Part shown: positions 15,070-20,564 of the stretch, piece by piece | Layout: each line of letters begins with the position of its first letter | How positions within the stretch are numbered: the stretch's first letter is position 1 | Source of the DNA: DASXRU01 sp039933315 | GTDB lineage: Bacteria > Acidobacteriota > Blastocatellia > Pyrinomonadales > Pyrinomonadaceae | Direction of reading: 5' to 3' | Assembly: GCA_039933315.1 (NCBI GenBank) | Contig: JBDTOI010000069.1 | Coordinates: forward strand, 1-20,564 | Length of the DNA stretch: 20,564 nt | The notes under the pieces: model-generated | Told to the model about the DNA's origin: nothing | The model's input: only the letters and a program-made list of their open reading frames with translations | The model's database searches: none | Position numbers and translations under genes: made by a program

Positions 15070-16098
15070 ATGCGAGTTTTAATAGTCCGGCTCTCATCAA
15101 TGGGCGACGTCGTGCAGACCCTGCCCGCCGTTTCGGATGCCGCCAGGGCAATCCCGGACATAAGATTTGACTGGGCGGTTGATGAGTCGTTCGCGCAGGT
15201 GCCCGCCTGGCATGCGCGAGTGGAAAACGTGTTCCCGAGTGGCCTGCGCCGCTGGGGAAAAGATCTCACCCAGGCCATCAAGAGCGGGGAAGCCGCCGAT
15301 TTCCTGAAACGCCTACGTCTAACTAAATATGATGCGATAGTTGATCTCCAGGGCGAGTGGAAGAGTGCCTTGATCCTGCGACTGGCTAAAGGGCCTCGAC
15401 ATGGTTATGACTCATCTTCGGTACATGAGTGGGGCGCACATAATGCCTATCAACGGAAGTATTCTGTCCCTAAGCGCGAGCACTCAATTCAGCGCATGCG
15501 CCAGTTGCTGGCAAAGGCGCTGGGCTATACCTATGTTAAGGACGAAGTGGACTATGGAGTCGATCGATCGCGACTCCCGCCCACACCGCTCGCGCTGACC
15601 AGCCCGTACCTGGTGTTCGTACACAGCACTAGTTGGTCGTCAAAGGTTTGGCCCGAGTTTTACTGGCAGGAGTTGACCAGCGCCGCAACCAATGCGGGCT
15701 TCCAGGTAATCCTACCCTGGGGCTCAACTGCCGAGCACGAAAGATCTCTCCGCATTGCCGGGGGCAACCAGCGCGTCACAGTTCTGCCTCAACTCTCGAT
15801 CGCGGAAAAAGCAGCCATCCTGGCTGGCGCGGCGGCCACAGTTGGGCTGGACACCGGCCTCAGTCATATCGCCGCCGCTTTTGATATACCGTCCGTGACC
15901 ATTTACGGAGCCACCGATCCATTCCTGGTGGGGGCCACCGGCAGGCACCAAACGCACGTAGTTTCAGATTTTGAGTGCGTAAAGTGTCACGAGGTGGAAT
16001 GCACCTATGGGAAACCGGCCGCATTCAAGCCTGCCTGTTTTATCGGTGTCACACCCGATCAGGTGTGGCTCGAGCTGCAGAAACTGCTAACAGCTTAA
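15070..16098 (+). CDS. waaC: Lipopolysaccharide heptosyltransferase I
   Basis: This GT-B enzyme of family GT9 transfers L-glycero-D-manno-heptose from ADP-heptose onto Kdo2-lipid A at the inner face of the cytoplasmic membrane. The 342-aa length is normal. Both residues known as critical in E. coli WaaC fall at the same positions: D13 in LSSMGDVVQTLPA and K192 in STSWSSKVWPE. The donor-site motif is VGLDTGLSHIAAAF (D261, H266), followed by TIYGATDP. A late cysteine cluster (FECVKCHEVEC) is of unknown role. No good ribosome site precedes the ATG, but homology begins at MRVLIVRLSS, so the start is sound. The gene stands alone with no other LPS-core gene in view. The upstream 223-bp gap holds no gene. 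A heptosyltransferase is direct evidence for a heptose-containing LPS core in this organism. Confidence 0.93.
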   Translation: MRVLIVRLSSMGDVVQTLPAVSDAARAIPDIRFDWAVDESFAQVPAWHARVENVFPSGLRRWGKDLTQAIKSGEAADFLKRLRLTKYDAIVDLQGEWKSALILRLAKGPRHGYDSSSVHEWGAHNAYQRKYSVPKREHSIQRMRQLLAKALGYTYVKDEVDYGVDRSRLPPTPLALTSPYLVFVHSTSWSSKVWPEFYWQELTSAATNAGFQVILPWGSTAEHERSLRIAGGNQRVTVLPQLSIAEKAAILAGAAATVGLDTGLSHIAAAFDIPSVTIYGATDPFLVGATGRHQTHVVSDFECVKCHEVECTYGKPAAFKPACFIGVTPDQVWLELQKLLTA

Positions 16099-16117
16099 CT
16101 CTTCAGCGCCGCAATAA

Positions 16118-16299
16118 TTGTAGGGGCGGCACTCCGTGGCCGCCCCTCTTACTCCGACCGCCTCTTCAGAAGTCATTCCCATTTTCCAGCAACCGGAGCC
16201 CGCTCCCCTGGGCAGTCTTCACAGCGACCAGGTCCGTCTATGACTTAACGACCCTCTTTATTGCGACTGAGGGGCGCCCACGGAGGGACGCCCCTACAA
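16118..16299. repeat. Hairpin-ended inverted-repeat element (family 1, copy A)
   Basis: The 30-bp end at 16118-16147 (TTGTAGGGGCGGCACTCC...) matches the reversed end at 16270-16299 at 27 of 30 positions. Each end is itself a hairpin: AGGGGCGGC pairs with GCCGCCCCT. The left end is identical over 30 bp to both ends of the element at 18848-19014, while the internal 122 bp is unrelated to that copy. It lies just after waaC in the 393-bp gap before the nuclease gene. Confidence 0.85.
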
Positions 16300-16425
16300 C
16301 ACCTCCGCTACATCTTCCATACAAATTTTTTTGCATCCTCCTCGCAACTTCGTGTACGCTTGGCACATAACGAGTCTCTAGTCTGAATTTTCGAGCCTGG
16401 AATCACTCCCCGGTGGGCTCGCCTA

Positions 16426-16466
16426 GCAAAAAATTATGCATGCGCCGATGCAAAAAGTTCTGCATG
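16426..16466 (+). promoter_or_regulatory. Two 17-bp direct repeats upstream of the nuclease gene
   Basis: GCAAAAAATTATGCATG (16426-16442) and GCAAAAAGTTCTGCATG (16450-16466) match at 15 of 17 positions and are spaced 24 bp start to start. They lie 26-66 bp before the nuclease start. Each contains an ATGCAT-like half-palindrome after an A-tract. A tandem operator for a DNA-binding regulator is plausible but unproven. Confidence 0.4.
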
Positions 16467-16491
16467 AGTTTTCCTTTGAGGAGGAACGGTA

Positions 16492-17832
16492 ATGAGTAAT
16501 TCCGGGTTTGTTTTGCGAGCGGCTTTGTGGTGCGCGCTAGTGCTGTTGGTTCCGGGCGCGATAACGGCGCAGCAGATCTCTTCAGCTCCGGCCGGGCAGC
16601 AGCAGCAGGCGGCAGTCGCCAATAACCTCCGCCTCGTTATCGAAGGAAAGGTCATCAACGTACACGATGGCGATACCGTTACCGTGTTGGACCAGGACAA
16701 TAAAAAGTTCGCCATCCGTTTGCAGGGGATTGACGCCCCGGAGCTTAAGCAGGAGTTCGGATCGGTTTCCCAGCAGAACCTTTCGCGCATGGTCCTGGGC
16801 AGGCAAGTCACTATCGTTTGGACCAAGGTTGATAAATACAAGCGCACGGTGGGTACGATCATGCTGGATGGGCATGACATGAACATCGAGCAGGTGCGAG
16901 CCGGTCTGGCGTGGCACTTCAAGAAGTATGAAGACGAGCAAAGCCCTGACGATCGGCGGACCTATGCCACCGCTGAGCAGGAAGCGCGCGCTGCCACTCT
17001 GGGGTTATGGAGAACGGCCGCCCCGACAGCGCCCGGGGACTGGCGCCAGGAAGTCAAAACAAAGCGCTGGGGACCTCCGCCGCCTGAGGGCACGATCATT
17101 GGCAACTCGAATTCAAAGAAGTACCACCGCCCTGATTGCGCCGGCTATCGCGACATGGCGGAACGGAATCGCGTCTTCTTCAAGAGTGTGGCCGAAGCTG
17201 AAGCAGCCGGATACAAACGCGCCGGCAACTGTCCGCCGGAAGCGCAAATCCTCAGGGCCAAAATTACGCCTGCTCCGGTGCAGCCTCAACCTATCCCAAC
17301 GGACATGGCCCCTCCCAAGCCATCTGTGATGGTTCCGATAAAGCCGCAGGTTGCAGTTCCCACGCTGGCGCGTGAATCGACTCCAACCACGGGTCAAGTC
17401 ATCGGCAACAAGAACAGCAAGGTTTACCACCTGCCCGGCTGCTCGGGTTATTCGAGGGTGTCAGAGAAGAATCAGGTTAAGTTTGAGACGCCGTTGCAGG
17501 CGGAAGCAGCCGGTTACCGGCTGGCGGGAAATTGTTCTGGAGGGAAAACAACCGAGGCTACGGTAATCGCCTCTCCTTCCACGGCTGACGAGAGTACTGC
17601 TCCAACGCCGGCCGCTCCACCAAAGGCAAGCTCGGTAGCAGCGGCGCCGGGTAGCCCCACCACTCCGTCCGACAATAAAGTAATTGGTAACAAGAACAGC
17701 AAGGTTTATCACCTGCCGGGCTGTGCCGGTTACACTCGCGTGTCGGAGAAGAACCAGGAGAAATTCAACACCGCCAAAGAAGCTGAGGCTGCGGGATACA
17801 GGTTGGCGGGAAACTGTAAATCGAGTAATTGA
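16492..17832 (+). CDS. Secreted staphylococcal-type nuclease with three Ada-like metal-binding modules
   Basis: The 446-aa protein starts 7 nt after AGGAGG and has a signal peptide (MSNSGFVLRAALWCALVLLV, cleavage near ITA/QQ). Residues about 47-175 are an SNase domain with the calcium and catalytic residues in place: D61 in VHDGDTVTV, R76, D81 and E84 in RLQGIDAPE, and R118 in KYKRTVG. It should cut DNA and RNA outside the cytoplasm. Three copies of a 45-residue module follow, at 202-247, 304-348 and 398-442, each IGN-x-NSK-x-YH-x-P-x-C-x-GY ... EAEAAGY-x-x-AGNC. The His and two Cys residues suit metal binding, like the Ada-type zinc module often found after bacterial SNase domains. Pro/Ala/Thr-rich linkers separate the copies. 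Copies 2 and 3 are nearly identical in both DNA and protein, indicating a recent internal duplication; copy 1 is more diverged. Confidence 0.93.
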   Translation: MSNSGFVLRAALWCALVLLVPGAITAQQISSAPAGQQQQAAVANNLRLVIEGKVINVHDGDTVTVLDQDNKKFAIRLQGIDAPELKQEFGSVSQQNLSRMVLGRQVTIVWTKVDKYKRTVGTIMLDGHDMNIEQVRAGLAWHFKKYEDEQSPDDRRTYATAEQEARAATLGLWRTAAPTAPGDWRQEVKTKRWGPPPPEGTIIGNSNSKKYHRPDCAGYRDMAERNRVFFKSVAEAEAAGYKRAGNCPPEAQILRAKITPAPVQPQPIPTDMAPPKPSVMVPIKPQVAVPTLARESTPTTGQVIGNKNSKVYHLPGCSGYSRVSEKNQVKFETPLQAEAAGYRLAGNCSGGKTTEATVIASPSTADESTAPTPAAPPKASSVAAAPGSPTTPSDNKVIGNKNSKVYHLPGCAGYTRVSEKNQEKFNTAKEAEAAGYRLAGNCKSSN

Positions 17833-17842
17833 CCCGCATTTA

Positions 17843-17954
17843 GTGGCACAGACTTCAGTCTGTGAAGCCCGCCAGGAACTCACTCAAGTCGAATAGTCTG
17901 GTTTGTCAAATAGTTTGTGGCCAGTGTTAAATCACAGACTGAAGTCTGTGCCAC
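17843..17954. repeat. Hairpin-ended inverted-repeat element (family 2) between convergent genes
   Basis: The 23-bp ends at 17843-17865 and 17932-17954 are perfect reverse complements (GTGGCACAGACTTCAGTCTG...). Each end contains its own palindrome, CACAGACT-TC-AGTCTGTG. The element takes up almost all of the 122 bp between the nuclease stop (17832) and the monooxygenase stop (17955-17957). It could form a large stem and serve as a terminator for both genes, although no T-tract is present. Confidence 0.88.
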
Positions 17955-18311
17955 CTAGTGCATCTTAAATGGCCCGCCGCGCGCCTCGGGCGCTAAGTCG
18001 GGACGGCTCGAGTCCTGTACGACCTCGTGCATCTCCAGCACGTTCGGTTTCGGGAATGCATCTTTCGGCAGCGTGCCGGACTGCGCATGTCCCTTAACGA
18101 ACTCGTCGGATCGCACCCAGTTGAGAAAGTCCTCACGGCTATTCCAGAGGGTGAAGACCACGTAAGGGTCGCCATCGTTGGCGGGACGAAGCACCTGATT
18201 GGAAATAAACCCGGGCATCTTGTCCACCAGGCCAGCGCGCTCGCGAAACCTCTGCTCAAAAGCGTCCGCATACTCCGGCTTGACGTAAATACGATTGGCG
18301 ACGGTTATCAT
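17955..18311 (-). CDS. Heme-degrading/antibiotic-biosynthesis-type monooxygenase (ABM domain)
   Basis: The 118-aa protein has the single ferredoxin-like ABM domain: MITVANRIYVKPEYADAFEQ, then VDKMPGFISNQVL and YVVFTLWNSREDFLNWVRSD. It carries N6, W65 and H75, which match in spacing the Asn-Trp-His triad of IsdG/IsdI heme monooxygenases (N6, W66, H76 in IsdI), and the HmoA-like F-x-x-W-x-x-S-x-x-F-x-x-x-H pattern. Heme breakdown in the cytoplasm is therefore a reasonable prediction, though ABM proteins have varied substrates. The ATG has AGGA about 9 nt upstream. The last 18 residues (SSRPDLAPEARGGPFKMH) are beyond the core fold. The stop codon directly abuts the end of the inverted-repeat element at 17843-17954. 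No other heme or iron gene is nearby. Confidence 0.85.
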   Translation of the reverse strand: MITVANRIYVKPEYADAFEQRFRERAGLVDKMPGFISNQVLRPANDGDPYVVFTLWNSREDFLNWVRSDEFVKGHAQSGTLPKDAFPKPNVLEMHEVVQDSSRPDLAPEARGGPFKMH

Positions 18312-18356
18312 TTTCTCTATCCTTTCTTCGGTAGATCACAAGCTCAACCAGGAATT

Positions 18357-18464
18357 GCGCAGTCAGGAAGGGCGGTTTACCACCGCTTATTGCCAGGAAT
18401 TGTCTGCCATTATCTTGAGTCGCATTCAGAGTGAGCGGGGGTAAACCCACCTTCCTGACTGCGC
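18357..18464. repeat. Hairpin-ended inverted-repeat element (family 3)
   Basis: The 31-bp ends at 18357-18387 (GCGCAGTCAGGAAGGGCGG...) and 18434-18464 match at 28 of 31 positions when reversed. Each end contains a palindromic core (GGTTTACC or GGGTTTACCC). The element fills most of the 185-bp gap between the start of the monooxygenase gene and the stop of the ArfB-like gene. No coding capacity is present. Confidence 0.85.
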
Positions 18465-18496
18465 ACGGGCCAGTTGAGTTTCCTAATCTCATCGGG

Positions 18497-18844
18497 TCAA
18501 TCCTCACTCGATGGTTTGGATCGCAGTTGCTTAACCCTGGCGCGTCGCGCCTTCTCTTCCAACGTGCGGTTCTTTGCGCTGCGGGGAACGCGTGTGGGTA
18601 CGCGCCTGGGGGCGCGGTAGTTCAGTTTCTCAACCTTCTCGCGCAGCTTTTGCAGACAGATTGCTTTATTTCGATGCTGGCTGCGCTCCTGCTGCGACGT
18701 CACCACGATACCGGACGGCAGGTGCCGCAGGCGAACAGCACTTTCCGTCTTGTTGACGTGCTGACCTCCGGGCCCGCTGGAACGAAAGGTCTCCACTTCG
18801 CACTCTCGCAACAAGTCTTCATCTGAGTCCGGCAGTTTGATCAC
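18497..18844 (-). CDS. arfB: ArfB/YaeJ-like ribosome-rescue peptidyl-tRNA hydrolase
   Basis: The 115-aa protein is a single release-factor catalytic domain without codon-recognition domains. The GGQ motif is at 26-28 in FRSSGPGGQHVNKTESAVRL, followed by HLPSGIVVTSQQERSQHRNK. After residue 75 a basic tail (YRAPRRVPTRVPRSAKNRTL then EEKARRARVKQLRSK) resembles the mRNA-channel-binding tail of ArfB. Such proteins hydrolyse peptidyl-tRNA on stalled ribosomes; some annotations call them release-factor-like proteins. The start is GTG at 18844 with no Shine-Dalgarno sequence, and the inverted-repeat element at 18848-19014 begins only 3 bp upstream, so the native leader may have been replaced. Confidence 0.88.
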   Translation of the reverse strand: MIKLPDSDEDLLRECEVETFRSSGPGGQHVNKTESAVRLRHLPSGIVVTSQQERSQHRNKAICLQKLREKVEKLNYRAPRRVPTRVPRSAKNRTLEEKARRARVKQLRSKPSSED

Positions 18845-18847
18845 CGT

Positions 18848-19014
18848 AATTATTGTAGGGGCGGCACTCCGTGGCCGCCCCTCCTCTGGTCGCGATCAGG
18901 ATTGAATCAAAGAGACGTGCCGTCGCCGCCGCGCAATTGATTCGGAATTAAAGGGGGACGGCTCCTATCCAAATTAAAGAGGGGCGGCCACGGAGTGCCG
19001 CCCCTACAATAATT
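18848..19014. repeat. Hairpin-ended inverted-repeat element (family 1, copy B), 36-bp perfect ends
   Basis: Bases 18848-18883 and 18979-19014 are perfect 36-bp reverse complements (AATTATTGTAGGGGCGGC...). Each end also folds into a hairpin. The total length is 167 bp with no coding capacity. It fills the gap between the ArfB-like start codon and the stop codon of the M16-family gene. The perfect ends suggest recent movement or gene conversion. No clear target-site duplication is visible. Confidence 0.9.
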
Positions 19015-19028
19015 CCCACGGCACACGC

Positions 19029-20546
19029 TTAGGGCGCGGGCGGGTAAACGAGGGTTAGTGGATCCGGCAAGGGAATACGCGTGATCGTTCCATTCTTTGC
19101 GATCTTTATTAGCGAGTATTGCGGCTTGTCGGGGTTGCCTTTGCTGATCTCATCGATGTTACCCACAACCAGAACGACCAGCTTGTCGGGTTGCAGGTAC
19201 TTCTCGGCAACCCGCTGCACGTCCTCAGCGGTGACGGCGCGAATCCGATCGCGGTAGGTGGCCCAGTAATCTGCCGAACGTTTCGTGAACTCGTCCTGCG
19301 CAAAAACACTCGCGACCTGCCCCGCTGTGGCGAAGTTACGCGGAAACACTTCGATAAAGGAGTTCTTTGTTGTTTCCAGTTCTTCCGCCGTCACTTTGCT
19401 GGTGCGCAGGCGATTGATCTCTTCCATGATGATATCGAGGGCCTGCGAAGTAGTTGCGTTCTTCGATTGGAAGGCCGCGCGAAAGATGCCGGGATTGTAA
19501 ACACCGAATCCGTAACTGGAGCCGGCACTGTAAGCCAACCCCTCATCAGAACGAACGCGGGAAGTGATGCGCGAAGTGAAGCCACCGCCCCCCAGAATGT
19601 CGTTCATAATCGAGAGGGCGTAGAAGTCCGGATTGTCGCGCATGGTGCCGGCGTGTCCGACGCTCACCCGTCCCTGGTTGACGTCGGCTTTGTTCACCGT
19701 ATAAAACCCGGCGACCGTGTTGTAGGGCATTTTCGGGACTTCCGGCAAACCTTGTTTGGTGGCGGGCCAACCCTTCATCGCGGCTTCGAGTTTCGCGATC
19801 ATGTCTTTGGTGTCAAAGTCGCCGGACACGGCAAAGATAAATCCGCCTGGCTGATAATACTTCTGGTGGAAGGCGATCATATCTTCGCGGGTGATACCCT
19901 CAATCGACGGCTTGGTTGTTTGCCGCGCCGAGAAATGGTTCGCGCCGTAAATCAGCCGGCTCCACTCGCGGTCTTCGATCGAAGTGGTGCTGTCGTTGCG
20001 TCGCTCCATGTTCTGCAGAATTTGGCTCTTCGCGAGTTTTAGCCGATCTTCCTGGAAGCGCGGGTTGCGGAGCATGTCGAAGTAAAGCGCCAATCCCTGA
20101 TCGATATCCTTCGTCAGCAAATTGAGACTGGCATTGCCCTGCAGCGCGCCAATTGTGCTTGAGATACCGGCGGCCAGAAAATCAGCCGCTTCGTCAAACT
20201 CTTCGGGGCCTTTCGAAGTTGTGCCACCTGCGCGCATCTGGCTGCCGGTTAGCGAGGCCAGACCCTCTTTTCCGGAGGGATCCAGAAACGTTCCGGTGCG
20301 GACCAGAGCCGAGACAGTAATCAACGGCAGATCGTGATCTTCGACCAGGTAGGCCACGACGCCGTTCGACAGCACATGCCGGTACTGTTCACGTTTAGGC
20401 GGCGTGTAGTTCAGAGTCGTGTACTTCAACTCCCGCGGGTGCGCGGGAATATTCGTCGGTTGCTGCGCCTGTCCCAGGAGACTTAAAGGCGACAGGGTGA
20501 GCAAGGCAAGAGCCAGAAGCGCTGAAAGCATATTTCGATTTTTCAT
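19029..20546 (-). CDS. M16-family (insulinase-like) peptidase subunit lacking the zinc motif
   Basis: The 505-aa protein has a signal peptide (MLSALLALALLTLSPLSLLG) and two M16 domains: about 50-230, beginning YRHVLSNGVVAYLVEDHDLP, and about 275-480. Where active members have HxxEH in GLAHxxEHM, this protein reads GLASLTGSQM (95-104), so H, E and H become S98, G101 and S102. It cannot bind catalytic zinc in the usual way. The second domain keeps the Arg/Tyr region (SRVRSDEGLAYSAGSSYG, R332 and Y339) that assists catalysis in the partner subunit. This is the pattern of the non-catalytic half of a two-gene M16B heterodimer, so an HxxEH-bearing partner is expected just upstream, beyond the right edge. 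AGGAGGT at 20558-20564 lies 11 nt before the ATG. Confidence 0.92.
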   Translation of the reverse strand: MKNRNMLSALLALALLTLSPLSLLGQAQQPTNIPAHPRELKYTTLNYTPPKREQYRHVLSNGVVAYLVEDHDLPLITVSALVRTGTFLDPSGKEGLASLTGSQMRAGGTTSKGPEEFDEAADFLAAGISSTIGALQGNASLNLLTKDIDQGLALYFDMLRNPRFQEDRLKLAKSQILQNMERRNDSTTSIEDREWSRLIYGANHFSARQTTKPSIEGITREDMIAFHQKYYQPGGFIFAVSGDFDTKDMIAKLEAAMKGWPATKQGLPEVPKMPYNTVAGFYTVNKADVNQGRVSVGHAGTMRDNPDFYALSIMNDILGGGGFTSRITSRVRSDEGLAYSAGSSYGFGVYNPGIFRAAFQSKNATTSQALDIIMEEINRLRTSKVTAEELETTKNSFIEVFPRNFATAGQVASVFAQDEFTKRSADYWATYRDRIRAVTAEDVQRVAEKYLQPDKLVVLVVGNIDEISKGNPDKPQYSLIKIAKNGTITRIPLPDPLTLVYPPAP

Positions 20547-20564
20547 GATTACTGCTTACCTCCT

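Noticed and set aside
16118..19014. CRISPR array
   Set aside because: The repeats are inverted pairs of different families, not regularly spaced direct repeats, and no cas gene is present.
19119..20042. 307-aa open frame opposite the M16-family gene
   Set aside because: It is antisense to a clear signal-bearing protein gene, lacks any motif, and results from codon bias on the other strand.

Overview
The window looks like a chromosomal segment of a Gram-negative soil or environmental bacterium, most likely an Acidobacteriota of the Blastocatellia/Pyrinomonas type. That placement is inference from gene content and style: a lipoprotein ACE-like M2 peptidase, HutI-like secreted amidohydrolases, a secreted lysyl oxidase, an M16 peptidase lacking its zinc motif, and many hairpin-ended intergenic repeats. 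A heptosyltransferase I (waaC) argues for an LPS-bearing outer membrane. No rRNA, tRNA, CRISPR array, integrase or phage gene was seen.

Left part (1-4.6 kb): a minus-strand pair in which a nicotinamidase, carrying an unusual C-terminal extension, overlaps a nucleotidyltransferase-like gene by 4 bp. After a 533 bp gap with no gene comes polyphosphate kinase (ppk1) on the plus strand. It converges, across a strong bidirectional terminator, on a membrane-anchored or secreted tyrosine-phosphatase-like protein.

Middle (4.6-13.7 kb): a minus-strand M2 metallopeptidase lipoprotein, divergent from a run of three exported amidohydrolase-fold proteins. The central one keeps the metal-binding residues of the family. 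The first and third have lost all of them, so they look like pseudoenzymes. Genes two and three overlap by ATGA. A 160 bp nested inverted repeat sits between genes one and two. A secreted helical protein of unknown function converges on the run.

Right part (13.9-20.5 kb): a secreted lysyl-oxidase-family protein with its own terminator, waaC, a secreted staphylococcal-type nuclease with three Ada-like metal-binding modules, an IsdG/HmoA-type monooxygenase, an ArfB-like ribosome-rescue factor, and an M16-family protein without the HxxEH zinc motif. Nearly every gap here is filled by a short element with inverted-repeat ends.

The strongest leads are the pseudoenzyme-enzyme-pseudoenzyme amidohydrolase set, the nicotinamidase fusion coupled to the nucleotidyltransferase, and the families of hairpin-ended repeats (REP/BIME- or MITE-like). 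Most proteins between 3.7 and 20.5 kb carry signal peptides or lipoboxes, so much of this region serves the cell envelope or periplasm.
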